DNA of 64,000 bases from Dactylonectria macrodidyma (lineage: Eukaryota; Ascomycota; Sordariomycetes; Hypocreales; Nectriaceae). A program made the translations under genes and the position numbers. Shown piece after piece: positions 53,907 through 64,000 of this stretch. The first letter of the stretch is position 1, and each line of letters opens with the position of its first letter. The stretch covers positions 930,001 to 994,000 of the forward strand of contig JAGMUV010000018.1 of NCBI GenBank assembly GCA_020744425.1, written 5' to 3'. The notes under the pieces are model-generated. The model was not told the DNA's origin and ran no database searches. It saw only the letters and a program-made list of their open reading frames with translations.

Positions 53907-54576
53907 CTTGTTTGCTATTGCCTACAATGAAGAGGCGGACGATTGGGATCTGTAGCAAGGACTGAGGCCGACTCAGAATAGCGGAGAATACGGTATGTAG
54001 ATCAGAGTGAGAATTGTCTAACTAATTTCCTGGCTGATCCAGCTGAGGAGAAGTAGGCGCCCCACGTTGGAGTGATATGAATGTTTGGAGTGTGGGGAGA
54101 ATGCTTGCTTGTTGTGGTGGTAATGTGTGGGGACGGTCTCTCATTGGTGGTTGGCGACCCCTGTTCAAGATCAGTTCTCCCTCCCTCCATGCAGTTCACG
54201 GAGCAGAGGAAGCTTCTTTACTTAGTGTTCTACCACTTCTACCACTGCCTGTCGGTTTCTTCCGAGAAAAAAATGGACTGATTTCTGCTACATGATCGGA
54301 CGATGTTGCCCCACAAAGGATTTCTATACAGTTGCATATGGTGATTCTCTAATTCAGATTACTGGGAACTTGTATCATATATACCGACTTGATATCGCAG
54401 TAACCAGTCGATTTGCTACTGCCCAAATACATCAATTCCCAAATATCTGGACTGTATCCTCTGTCGCTCTTACATCTAACTCAGCCTTGTGGAACCAACG
54501 CACATTATTAGCTGCTTCGCACCACGCCCGTTAAGCGATCATAATCAACAAACAGCGCAAAACGACTCTAAAAGCC
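53907..54576. promoter_or_regulatory. Divergent promoter, CMD-like and DUF3500 genes
   Basis: 670 bp between divergent start codons, suggesting co-expression. TATA-like ATCATATATACC at about 54374-54385 is about 195 bp before the DUF3500 ATG. No motif recognised with confidence. Confidence 0.4.
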
Positions 54577-55854
54577 ATGGAAGGAACGCAGAAAGCATCA
54601 GCATTTCGGGAGTACATCCCCCCACAAGACATACCGAGAAGCATCGAGCTTGCAAGATGCGACACTTATCAATGGGCAAAGTTGCGCTGCGCCGAACCGT
54701 TCATGGTCGGATGGATCGCCAAGTGGGACCAGCTAGTCAACGAGCCTTACAAGGGCATCACGGTCGATGGTCATGTCATGCCGAATCTCTATCAGCTAGC
54801 CGACAAGTCTGAGGATCTCGGGTCGCCTACTACGGAAATGGTGGCGGCAGCACAGAAAGTGCTCGAGATTGCAACCCCAGAGCAGAGGCAGGCGTTGTGT
54901 AAACCCATAGACGCGCCGGAATGGCGTTGCTGGATCAACCCAGAGATCTATGTATTCAGGCACGGTGTTCGCCTCGAAGAGGTTTCCGAAGAACTAGTCG
55001 CAGCACTGCACAATCTCATGCAAGCAAGTCTATCTCCAGCCGGATACCAGAGGGCGAGCGGATGCATGAACACCAACCAGTTTCTTGGCGAGGTTGTGAA
55101 TGGCCAAGGGGTTTTGAACAGAAACTCCTACAATTTTTCCCTGTTCGGTACGCCTTCGGAGACACAGCCGTGGGGATGGCAGCTCTATGGCCACCACCTT
55201 GACTTGAACGTCTTTGTTGTTGGGAAACAGATGGTGATATCCCCCATCTTCATGGGAGCAGAACCCAACGTCATCGATGCCGGACCCCACGAAGGCACCG
55301 AGCTCTTTGTAACTCAGGAACAAGTGGGTTTGGAGCTGATGCAATCAATCAATACGGAGCAACAGAGTAGGGTGAGGATATTTTCTGCACTCAGTGGTCC
55401 AGAATATCCCGAGGACCGCTTTCAACGCGCCGATCAGAGACATTTGGGAGGAGCGTTCCAGGACAACCGGTTGATTCCATACGAGGGTGTGAAAGTGATC
55501 GAATTCTCCAAGCATCAGCAGGACCTGGTCCGTAGACTACTCGTCTTGGCCCTCAATTGTCTACCGGAGAAAGCACTGGCTGTCAAGATGGAGGAAATCT
55601 CGCATCATTGGGAGGAAACCTATTTTTGCTGGATCGGCGGGTGTCAAGTGGGAGACGCCTTCTACTTCAAGGTGCACTCTCCTGTTGTCATGATTGAGTT
55701 CGACCATCATAGCGGTGTGTTTTTGAACAACAAAGTTCCCTTGCCCTTCCACATCCATACTCTGGTCAGGACGCCCAACGGTAATGACTATGGAAAGGAG
55801 CTTCTCAAGCAATTTCAGCAACGTCAGGATGAAGGAACAGGTAGCTCGGAGTGA
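54577..55854 (+). CDS. DUF3500 protein (425 aa)
   Basis: Intronless gene. The central signature of the DUF3500 family is complete: NSYNFSLFGTPSETQPWGWQ, YGHHLDLNVFVVGKQM, FMGAEPNVIDAGPHEGTELF, and near the end YFCWIGGCQVGDAFYFKVH, VVMIEFDHHSGVFLNN and PFHIHTLVRTPNGNDYGKEL. The conserved histidines and acidic residues in these blocks look like a hydrolytic or metal site, but no activity is established for the family to my knowledge. No signal peptide or membrane segment. Length (about 400-430) is normal. Its neighbours, CMD-like, FAH-family, FAD monooxygenase and MFS genes, suggest it works on an intermediate of the same aromatic pathway. This is inference from position alone. Confidence 0.9.
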   Translation: MEGTQKASAFREYIPPQDIPRSIELARCDTYQWAKLRCAEPFMVGWIAKWDQLVNEPYKGITVDGHVMPNLYQLADKSEDLGSPTTEMVAAAQKVLEIATPEQRQALCKPIDAPEWRCWINPEIYVFRHGVRLEEVSEELVAALHNLMQASLSPAGYQRASGCMNTNQFLGEVVNGQGVLNRNSYNFSLFGTPSETQPWGWQLYGHHLDLNVFVVGKQMVISPIFMGAEPNVIDAGPHEGTELFVTQEQVGLELMQSINTEQQSRVRIFSALSGPEYPEDRFQRADQRHLGGAFQDNRLIPYEGVKVIEFSKHQQDLVRRLLVLALNCLPEKALAVKMEEISHHWEETYFCWIGGCQVGDAFYFKVHSPVVMIEFDHHSGVFLNNKVPLPFHIHTLVRTPNGNDYGKELLKQFQQRQDEGTGSSE

Positions 55855-56757
55855 TGGATGGCGTGGGACAAGATGAAGGATCAAAAATCCAATGCTTGTT
55901 TCGTTCGTTAGGTTGCTCTACATAGACTTGACGAAACTCATCATATATTTCATTACCGCTTGAACATTAAATATTAAGGAGATTTAGGATGGATAAAATT
56001 GCCTTCTCAACGCCACCTAGCGAAACATGATTATGGCCATCTTGAAGGAGCAAGTGGTGCGCAAGTACACTGGTCGCTGCCCAGTTACAATATTGATCAA
56101 CCTCGGCATTCAGCCATCTTCTGTAAACAAGGTTTTATGGCAGCAGGAATTAGTCTACGGCAGAAGTGCCGGTCCTTACATGGTTTTTTGATGACCGGTG
56201 GCAATGGGGTTCTTGGCAGTTGACCTTGTGCCTCAATGTTTGTCACGATGGTCTCGGGCCTTCGGGGCCTTTATCTCAGCCTCGGTTTTTCCAATCTTAT
56301 TGAAGGGAACTAGTTACCGGTAAGAGGCATTGGCGGTGACAGCCAAGGCCGCGGATTGGGAGCTACTGCCCAGAGGCGTCACCTCTTCTTTTGTCATGTA
56401 CTTGCAACATAGTCTGCCGCGAGTTATGGCTGATGATCACAGGTTTCGACATCGTAACAATTACAAACTAACTGGTGATCATGACACGCGGGCATTCCGC
56501 CAAAAATTCCGACCGTGTACTTGGTAAGGTGCGGAAACCCCGAACCAGGTGCGGAGAAGTGGCATTTGGGTTGGCACTAACATGCACCCCGGATTTTACT
56601 GTCACAGACTCGCGGGGTTCTCACCATTCCTCAGCCGGGGTTAGTAGCCTGCGTACTTATAAAAAGTGCTCCAATGCATCAGAATAACCAACATCATTCC
56701 CACAATTCCCAATCATCTATCCAAAACTGACCCTCTACTTCTACTTTGTGTTCGACG
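55855..56757. other. Intergenic
   Basis: Trailer of the DUF3500 gene and promoter of the MFS gene. No gene or repeat seen. Confidence 0.5.
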
Positions 56758-58492
56758 ATGACTGAGAAAGCAGAGCTGGCGCATTGTGAAGATGGGAGCG
56801 ATGGGATTGTCAAAGCCCTCCCGGACGGTGTGAGACGAGAGGCTGGCCTTCTACTAGACACTGAAGGCTTGGATGGCGACCTCTCGCTCAAGGTCGCCGC
56901 TGATGGACATGTATGATCAAGCTGCTGCCCATTTGCGAATTCTTATACTAACACGTCATTGACTAGACGGTGCTTCTTCCCCAGCCGACCGAAGATCCCT
57001 CCGATCCTCTCAACTGGTCTTGGACACGAAAGCATCTTGTTCTCTTTACCGTCGCCTGGGCCGCCCTCTGTACTGACTTCACCGCCGCGGCCGGAACGAC
57101 CATTATTTTCAACCAAGCCGCGCAGTGGAACAAGACGCCGAACAGAATCAATGACGCGAATGCCATGTGTGTCTTGTTCAAGTAAGACCACCCCCTCCAC
57201 GATTACGAAGTTGAGAACCATTAGGCTGACATGCTACAAGCGGGCTGGGAGGCCTCCTCTGGGTGCCACTGAGCTCCATCTGGGGTCGGGCTCCGGTGCT
57301 TTTCTGGACTACTGTCGTGGGTCTGGCAGTCAATCTCGGCTCGGCTGTTGCTGATTCATACGGAACATACTTCGCCATGCGAGTTCTCTCGGGCCTCTTC
57401 CTGACCAGTGGCCAGACAATGACCATTGCCCTTCTAAAGGACATGTTTTTTTTCCACGAACGCGCCCGCAAGATCGGTCTCTGGGCACTCCTCTACATAG
57501 CCTCGCCGTATCTCGGACCCTGTCTTGCCAACTTTGTCATTCATGAAACACACCACTGGCCAGACATCTATTGGATGTGCTCGGGCGTCGTCGGCCTACA
57601 GCTCGTCTTAGTCGTGGCATTCGTGGATGAGACATGGTACAACCGCGACGTGTCAGGCTCACATCAACCTCTCCGCGGCAGCGACCTTTCCAGCCGGATG
57701 GCGAGAATCACGGGTATCTGGCAGATTCGAAACAAATCCTACTTTCCCGACACTGCACCAGTTTGCAAAAGGTTCTTTACTACCATCATGAAGCCCGCCT
57801 TTGCTCTCATATGTTTTGCCTAGTGAGTCTACTACTTTTGTGATCTAGTATAGTTCTTACAGCTAACAATGCTTAGTTTTCTCTGCTTCGCCTGGGCCAT
57901 CGGCATCAATATCTCAACCAATTTGCTCTTCTTCAAGCCTAAGGAATTTGGTGGCTACGGGCTAACCACCAAAACAATCGGCTTCCTGTATTTCGCCAAC
58001 ATTGTTGGCGTATTCTTGGGCGAAATGTTCGGACACTACTTCAATGACTACATGGCCCACCGATACATCAAGAAACACAAGGGAGTTTTCCAGTCAGAGG
58101 TTCGACTCTGGACCGTCTACATATCCATTGGTCTCATGGTACCTTCTCTTATTCTTCTTGGTCAGTGCCTTGAAAAGACGCTGCCCTTGGTCGGTGTCAT
58201 TTTTGGCTTAGGCATCTTCGCTTTTGGGGTCATGACCATGTCTGTCTCTGTCACAGCTTATGGGCTTGACTCATATCCTAATGTACCGGCAGAGACCAGT
58301 TGCTGGCTCCAATTTGCCCGCACTGCTGGCGGATTCAGTGTGGGGTATTTCCAGGAACCATGGATGAATCGTGTGGGAGCCGATGTCAGCTTTGGTACGC
58401 AGGCGGCTATTGTAGCATTTTCTGCTGTCCCTATAGTGTTAGCACACATTTACGGTGCCTCTTTGAGGCAGAAATACGGCCCAGTTAATTAA
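56758..58492 (+). CDS. MFS transporter (521 aa)
   Basis: Twelve-helix plasma-membrane transporter. Four exons, introns 56911-56966, 57182-57240 and 57823-57876; 1566 nt. The cytoplasmic leader ends PQPTEDPSDPLNWSWTRKH, the standard pre-helix-1 block of fungal drug/H+ antiporter-like MFS proteins. Helices follow: FTVAWAALCTDFTAAAG, GLGGLLWVPLSSIWGRAPV (motif A region, with the D-x-x-G-R-R degenerate), VLSGLFLTSGQTMTIAL, a large central loop (about residues 255-310), and six more helices with GFLYFANIVGVFLGEMFG and SCWLQFARTAGGFSVGYF. It lies at the end of the group of aromatic-metabolism genes and is likely its uptake or efflux carrier. Substrate cannot be told from sequence. Confidence 0.9.
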
Positions 58493-59529
58493 TTGAACCC
58501 AGCGCAACGCTATCTTTATTACGGTCGACGGCCATAAAGTTCTCAACGCGGGATTCACTTCTTCTTAAGTAGTTCTTTTATAGAGCGTCTTACCAGTCCA
58601 GCCACGCTAGCAGGTTTGCTCAATGAACTGTGTCCGGCACCTGTCAGCGCCTGAATCTCCTAGACGGCCGCCTCCGAACAAAGAGTAGAAATCCTAGATC
58701 CCCAATGCGCGCGCTACGTAGCGCTTGTGCTAGCACTGCTTCTCTGCTAGACGCAAAGCCGAGATTGTTGCTGGCTGTTGCTCCTGTAGTGAATGTCCGC
58801 CAAACCCAATATCCCAGTTTCTCGGAGTTTTAACAACGAGATCACTATTCGTAATGCAGAGCTTACCGCTCAGAGCCAGGACTTTGTCCTTAACCACATA
58901 TCTACTAATATACTGATCTCGATTTAAGCTTCCTAGCTCGAAAGAGCTGAAGAAGCCAGATCTTTGGGAATCTTAGAAGCGTTGGATTAAAAAGCTTGAA
59001 TTGTGGGGGGAAAAAACTGTTTTTCTTTTTTTATACGCTGTGCTGGTACCAGCTCGCCCATGATGGAGCGGGCAATTAAACTAGTTGATCACATACTCCA
59101 CGGCATTTTTTTTTTGCGATGTTCCGGATAGGTCATAGGTAAAAAGAAATCTTATTGAGGAGGCTAGACTCAGCCATCACGCTCTCAGAAGGTAGGAATG
59201 TTGGCTCGCTTAAATCCCTTGTCTCGTTGCGGCGCAACAGTCGAGTCCGCTGTTTGTTCAAATCAAATAGATCGTGCAAAATGGTCCACTATAAGGCCAG
59301 GAACGTGGTCAAGCTAAATTTCGAAGGAAACAGTTTGCGAGGTGGGTTCCGCTTACTATCGGTTCTATTACGTATTATCTCACCTTCGCCACTTGACAAG
59401 CCGCATTGTCAAGAAAAATGGGGTTTCGCATCGAGGCAAGACTTTGCGATCAAGGCACGATATGCCTCGGCTGCGAAAGAACCCTGTCGCTGCACGCAAG
59501 CCATTATGACTCATAGATTGTCGTCACAG
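58493..59529. other. Intergenic, probably decayed transposon sequence
   Basis: No intact gene. The part close to 59.5 kb merges into the copia remnant and may be its decayed upstream portion; the rest is unrecognised. T-runs at about 59025 and 59107-59115. Confidence 0.4.
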
Positions 59530-59900
59530 AAGCTGGCATATAAAGAGACATCGGTTACGACCTTGACGACTCATGCCCAGCTGCTAGCTCTATCTCAAAC
59601 AGCCAAAAAGGCTAGTTAAAGAGCTATGGATCCAGCTACAAGAGAAAAAGATCCATATCCATTGCGATCACCAGCAGACTACCCGGCTTGTGCATAAAGA
59701 GATGAACAAAGCTACATCCAAGCTCCTGCATGTTGGTATTCATAACTATTGTCTACCACAGGAAGCTCAGGAGAACAGGATGTACGTGGACTATATGTCA
59801 ACAAATTAGATAATCGTGGATGGCCTCACAAAGACCGTCAGCCACACCACCTTTCGGAAATGCGTGGAATAAGTAGGTCCAGTGGATATCTTAAACTGTC
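59530..59900 (+). mobile_element. Ty1/copia retrotransposon remnant (RNase H end of pol)
   Basis: Short blocks in changing frames match the C-terminal end of copia polyproteins: TTHAQLLALSQTAKKA (family: T.AELLALSQTAKEA), IHIHCDHQQTTRLVHKE (family: I.CDNQQTIRLV..E), LLHVGIHNYCLPQEAQE and IVDGLTKTVSHTTFRK (family: ADGLTKAL...F). At least one frameshift and two stops separate them, so it is dead. The AT-rich part after it, with a TATA-like TATGTATATAAAAG near 60050, could be its decayed LTR. Confidence 0.65.
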
Positions 59901-60708
59901 TAAGCCAAAAGAAGCAGTAAGAACAAAAGGGAGAAGACCTAGAGATATAAAAACGGCAGCTTCAGCTTACCCAGCTCCGGGTATGTTAGATTGAGACCTC
60001 GTGTGGCACCATCGCAAGATCTACATAATCCTCTGATATATTAATATCTATGTATATAAAAGCCCCTTCCACATAAGCAGAGAGTTGGCTGGATACATCT
60101 GACATTATTTTAATCATTATCCTTCGGTTCCATCTCGTGTTGACTACTATTGCCCTGATCGAATTGACCGTATCGGATCCCTTAACTTATGTGGCTAAAA
60201 CATAGGCTGAACAGTCCCCACGCCTTCGAGGGAAGAGTGGCACCAAATTATTAATTAACCGGACTTACTGTAACCCTGCTACAATAGTCATCGTGCTTTC
60301 GGTCCCACCCCTGTTCCAGACATCCTGCCCGCTCGTTGTTGGAGGGCGCCGCTGACAAATACCTCCCAATAAAACATTACTTAGGTCATCCAGCCATCAA
60401 TGAGTAGACTTAAGCAAGATATTCACTGACGTAAGGCCCTAACTAATTTTGAAAAGAGCCACTCATTTGTCAGCAATCGAAGACCTGCCATCCCGAACAT
60501 ATTGTAGGTCTCCCTATCCGCAATGACTGATTTGGCCTCTTTCCGTCCTCACCTGGAATACCTACAAATACGTGTGTTTAATTCTACTTGAGTATCTCTT
60601 CATATGAAATACATTATCTATATTGCCAAAAGTTCATCATTTACGTCCTTCTTCCTACTACTGGCTCCTTTCTGATTTCCCCCCATCTTTGCGTCATACC
60701 GACTCAGC
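59901..60708. other. Intergenic, possible decayed LTR then MFS promoter
   Basis: Follows the copia remnant. TATA-like TATATAAAAG near 60052-60061. No gene seen. Confidence 0.4.
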
Positions 60709-62164
60709 ATGTCACTCACTCAGAAACGGCTTGGCCCTTTCGACAATTTTTCTATCAGCGCAACGCAGTTAGAACTATCCTCAATGCAGCCCGCGCACAC
60801 TCGAGAAACTATGGTAGTAGACGTGGGGGGCGAGGCAAATGCTTGTACTTCCTATCTCGAAGGGAACCCTTCATGCGTCCCACAAGAGGCGGTCGCGGCC
60901 ATGCCAAGTTTGAAAGTACCTTTCATGAACCGCTTCAGACTTTTGGCCGTCTGCGTTGCGAATTTTGGGAACGCTCTTAATGATGGTGCAGCTGGTGCTC
61001 TCATTCCATACATGGAGGAGTAAGTATAGATGATTCGCTCTCTGGAGACTGTACTCTTATTAATTGATTCAAAGTTACTACGGCATTGGCTATGGTGTCG
61101 TATCTCTTATATTCATTGGTCAGGCCTTAGGCTTCGTCTTCGCCGCCGTCGTACTCGACTCTCTCCGTGCCAAACTCGGTAGAGCCAAACTGTCGAGCCT
61201 GTCTCAGGGCATCATGGCGGTTGCATTCATCCCGCATATGATTGGCGCGCCATTCGCCGTGATTGTGGTCGCCTTCTTTTTCGTTGGTTTTGGCCTTGCC
61301 GTAAATGTTGCCATGGGAAATATATTCTGTGGCGAGCTCCAAAACAGTACATTCGTACTCGGCATTCTTCACAGCTCATATGGGCTTGGCGGTACAGTTG
61401 GACCTTTGATTGCAACAGCCTTTGTCACAGTCGCACATAGTCCCTGGGCCCGATACTACATTCTCACCTGTGGCATTAGCGTCATATCCGTGGGACTTTC
61501 CTTATGGTCTTTCTGGGGATTCGAAAAAGAGCAAAACTTCGATGTACAGGCGCAAGAGGCTTCCACCAGAGAGAATTTCTTCCTCGCCATGATAAAAGCT
61601 CTGAAGCTTCGGATGGTTGTTCTTACATCCATCTTCATATTTGCATATCAAGGGGCCGAAGTTTCCATATCAGGTTGGGTAACTTCTTTCCTCATCAGTG
61701 CCCGTGGAGGGGATCCTGCTTCGGTCGGTTATGTTTCTGCCGGCTTCTGGGCTGGTATCACTCTTGGCCGACTACTTCTTTCTGCCCCAGCGCAACGTGT
61801 CGGAGAGAAAAAAGTTGTTTATGGATTTATATTCGGTGCGGTAACGTTCCAGCTTCTTGTGTGGCTGGTACCTAACATCATCGGCAATGCTGTAGCTGTC
61901 TCGATAGTTGGCGTGTTGTTGGGTCCTATTTATCCTTGTGCCGTATCAGTTTCTATTCGAGGAATGAGTCAGAAGGATGCGTTGAGCGGCATGGCAACAA
62001 TCAGTGCTTGCGGTAGTCTTGGTGGCGCTCTTGCCCCATTTACCACTGGCCTTCTAGCCGAGGCTGTTGGAACTTTTGTCCTGCACCCAATAGTCATCGG
62101 TCTCTATGTTGTCATGTTAATCTGCTGGTATAATATACCTACAGTAGCTAAAAGAACAGAATAG
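60709..62164 (+). CDS. MFS transporter, Bsc6/fucose-permease-like (466 aa)
   Basis: Membrane transporter of the FucP-like MFS branch. Two exons around the intron 61020-61074; 1401 nt. Leader of about 65 residues, then MNRFRLLAVCVANFGNALND, the helix-1 block of this branch with the N-x-x-N-D signature; GALIPYMEEDYYGIGYGVVSL, a short central loop (FEKEQNFDVQAQEASTRENF) and in the second half YQGAEVSISGWVTSFLI and YVSAGFWAGITLGRLLL, blocks characteristic of fungal Bsc6-like proteins. Twelve hydrophobic segments can be counted. Substrate is unknown; relatives are thought to carry sugars or small hydrophilic compounds. Whether it belongs with the metabolic genes to the left is doubtful, as the copia remnant lies between. 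Confidence 0.88.
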
Positions 62165-63587
62165 AGTACATTAATGGCTTTCCCCCACACCTAAACGCCA
62201 CAAAAAGAATTCATTTTTGATTACTGAAGACTGAGTATATATACACCTTGGGATGTAGACTTTTCAATACGCTTTCATTCAAGTAGGAGAAACACGACTA
62301 AGTACAACACAAATGAGAGTGTGGGTTCGGGGGGGGATGGATCATAACGCCATATAATAGCAGCAAAATCAATATAAAAGTCTTTTGTTACTTTATTATC
62401 CTTAACCCAAAAGCTATTCTTTTGTGTCGTAAGCACATCAATGCCTCTGAGCACATCTTCCTCGCTACCAATTTGCTTCAGTACTAGACTGCTAGCACCC
62501 GGCTCGAATGTTAAAGCCATACAAGGTTGAAACGCATTATATTAGAAGATAGAAAAGCACTACCATGAGGGTTCTCTTGGTACTCTAAAACGTCCACCTC
62601 CAGGTGTCTCGGTGAAGGGTACCAGGCTCCCTAGCAGAATATTATGGAAGCGTACAGTTCGGTTAATTCCAACCGCCTCTAAGAGGCCCACTACCCATAT
62701 GAGTCTCTCCAAGGAGGCGGATCATACCGATCGGCGATATAGTTGACACGTTTTGGTCAATATCTGAACAAGGTGTCGGTCAAACTATGGAAGATGCCGC
62801 AATAGTTGCTATGTGCTGAAACTCAAAGTGGAGATGGCCACATCTATTTAGCACTTCAAGTCAACAAAAAAATTAGGTCTATATTCGATCCAATATTCGT
62901 TCCTAAATTATTCGCTAACAAAATGGGACGACTCACAGGTACGGACAAGCCAGTTTACTGTCGCGCATTAGCATTGGATCTCAACACTTGGCATTGGATC
63001 GGTTAGGAGTCGGTACACAAGATCGTCACGTTCTGTTACGTCGACTGCCTATAGGAAATATGTAATAAAAATCCTCCAGAATCAGGCGATCGACCGCTTC
63101 AGCGGCGCAAGCCCGTGCCTTGGTAGCTCAGATAAATAGTAGCGGGCTCAAAGGCCAAGTGGACCAGGGTTTTTGACTTTTACATAAACAAATGCCTCTT
63201 CTCCACTACAGTGCATGACTCCTTCAGATCGCATTCATTTGGACCTTCATATATCACAGCGACCCATTATGGTCGCAGAGATCAAAGCTATTGATGCTGT
63301 TCCCGCACGTATCCCGACACTATGCGACAATGATCCATATACCCCAGGGGACAAGAGAACGCCGTGTTGTGATAACTATATCATCTCGGGCTCGAACCCA
63401 AGAGAAGCGTCTGCTCCAATCTCTCTAGTTGACCCCAGCCAACCTCCAGACGGTAACCTCTGAGCCTAGCTCCAACTCGTTACGGGTCATCTAGTCGTCT
63501 TCAATGCATGGGGTTACCTCATTAGCTTTGGTATTTCCAGCCCTATTACGAGCGTTAATCTATTCCACTCTAATTTGACGAGCAAGT
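62165..63587. other. Intergenic with a possible gene fragment at 62275-62760
   Basis: On the minus strand a frame from 62520 to 62275 reads MALTFEPGASSLVLKQIGSE and DFYIDFAAIIWRYD, and just upstream, in another frame, GLLEAVGINRTVRFHNIL and LVPFTETPGGGRFRVP. Both look like real protein and lie in order, but I find no acceptable acceptor to join them. I do not know the family. The rest of this stretch shows no gene. Confidence 0.35.
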
Positions 63588-64000
63588 CTAGATAACAAAG
63601 CTTGCACTACAGCTTCCCACTCCCACCTTGTATTCACCCGCATCTAGTTTCCACGTCTTTTCAGTCTCGTCCCAGTATCGACAAGCAGTATCGAGATCCA
63701 TCCCAATGGTAATCACTCTAGACTCTCCAGCCTCCAGAGAGGCCTTGGCAAATCCCTTTAATTCTCGCAGAGGTCTCCATGCCTGTGTGCTTGATGATGG
63801 AGACACGTACACCTGGACCACCTCTTTGCCTGAGACTGATCCCGTATTCTTGACGTTAACAGTAGCGTTAAGTGTAGCCGGTGAAACAGATTTGTCCACC
63901 TTGATCTGCAGATCTTCGTAATTGAACGAGGTGTAAGATAGACCATATCCAAACGGCCAGCGGACCCGGTTCTCTCTGTCCGACGCTCGATATCCAACGG
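63588..64000 (-). CDS. GH3 beta-glucosidase, C-terminal part
   Basis: Hydrolyses beta-D-glucosidic bonds; only the end of the gene is in the window, the rest continues beyond the right edge. Visible from the edge: VGYR, then the conserved WPFGYGLSYTSFNY block that precedes the C-terminal fibronectin type III-like domain, and then that domain itself (ATVNVKNTGSVSGKEVVQVY, LRELKGFAKASLEAGESRVI, LDAGEYKVGVGSCSASF) to the stop at 63588. About 136 residues can be read. No catalytic residue of the GH3 core lies in this portion. Fungal GH3 enzymes of this architecture cleave cellobiose, glycosylated phenolics or saponins. Confidence 0.92.
   Translation of the reverse strand, partial: VGYRASDRENRVRWPFGYGLSYTSFNYEDLQIKVDKSVSPATLNATVNVKNTGSVSGKEVVQVYVSPSSSTQAWRPLRELKGFAKASLEAGESRVITIGMDLDTACRYWDETEKTWKLDAGEYKVGVGSCSASFVI

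Noticed and set aside
63110..63160. A-box-like TGGTAGCTCAG
   Set aside because: No B-box or cloverleaf follows at tRNA distance.
63370..63405. tRNA-like B-box on the minus strand (GGGTTCGAGCCC)
   Set aside because: No proper A-box, anticodon arm or acceptor stem could be folded around it.
1..64000. CRISPR arrays, rRNA or bacterial operons
   Set aside because: Intron structure and gene families show a fungal nuclear genome; no spaced direct-repeat array or rRNA-like sequence was seen.

Overview
The window is nuclear DNA of a filamentous ascomycete. The evidence is short introns (about 43-86 nt, one of 200 nt) with GTRNGT-type donors and CTRAY branch points, fungal-only families (Zn2Cys6 and C2H2 'fungal_trans' regulators, DUF3500, a PhiA-like cell-wall protein, a Frm2-like nitroreductase) and a Hop-type MULE transposon. 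A Sordariomycete, perhaps Hypocreales, is likely, but this is inference.

Layout. 0-9 kb: the 3' part of a protein-arginine deiminase gene, a decayed SRPK-like kinase pseudogene, and a nine... exon-rich gene (eight exons) for a 1352-residue protein of unknown function. 9.7-13.3 kb: a PhiA-like secreted protein, a cysteine-rich type I membrane protein and an F-box-like protein. 13.7-18.2 kb: a complete MULE with 94-bp identical terminal inverted repeats, a 9-bp target duplication, an intact 837-residue transposase and a second antisense reading frame; a gene broken by two frameshifts lies just beyond it. 19.3-24.0 kb: a Zn2Cys6 regulator divergent from an MFS transporter. 25-26 kb: a PARP-type zinc-finger protein. 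27.3-30 kb: a true fumarylacetoacetase-type gene divergent from a small cupin. 30-33 kb: gene-poor. 33-44.5 kb: cytochrome P450, PRISE-type short-chain reductase with a repeat-derived tail, a second Zn2Cys6 regulator, an NmrA-like protein and a nitroreductase. 44.7-58.5 kb: a C2H2 regulator, FAD aromatic monooxygenase, a short FAH-family hydrolase, a carboxymuconolactone-decarboxylase-like protein, DUF3500 and an MFS transporter. 58.5-64 kb: a copia remnant, another MFS transporter and the 3' end of a GH3 beta-glucosidase.

How the genes may work together. From about 27 to 58 kb the gene content is dominated by enzymes for hydroxylating, reducing and hydrolysing aromatic or cyclic compounds, with three regulators and transporters interspersed. 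The tightest unit is 44.7-58.5 kb: regulator, ring hydroxylase, C-C hydrolase, CMD-like enzyme, DUF3500 and permease. I read this as a catabolic gene cluster for an aromatic or phenolic substrate. No classical ring-cleavage dioxygenase is visible. Paired CGG-N-CCG motifs occur in the Zn2Cys6/MFS and the fumarylacetoacetase/cupin divergent promoters, hinting at shared control.

Gene models were built by hand from reading frames and splice signals; all phases were checked to be consistent and the totals divide by three, but no homology search was run.
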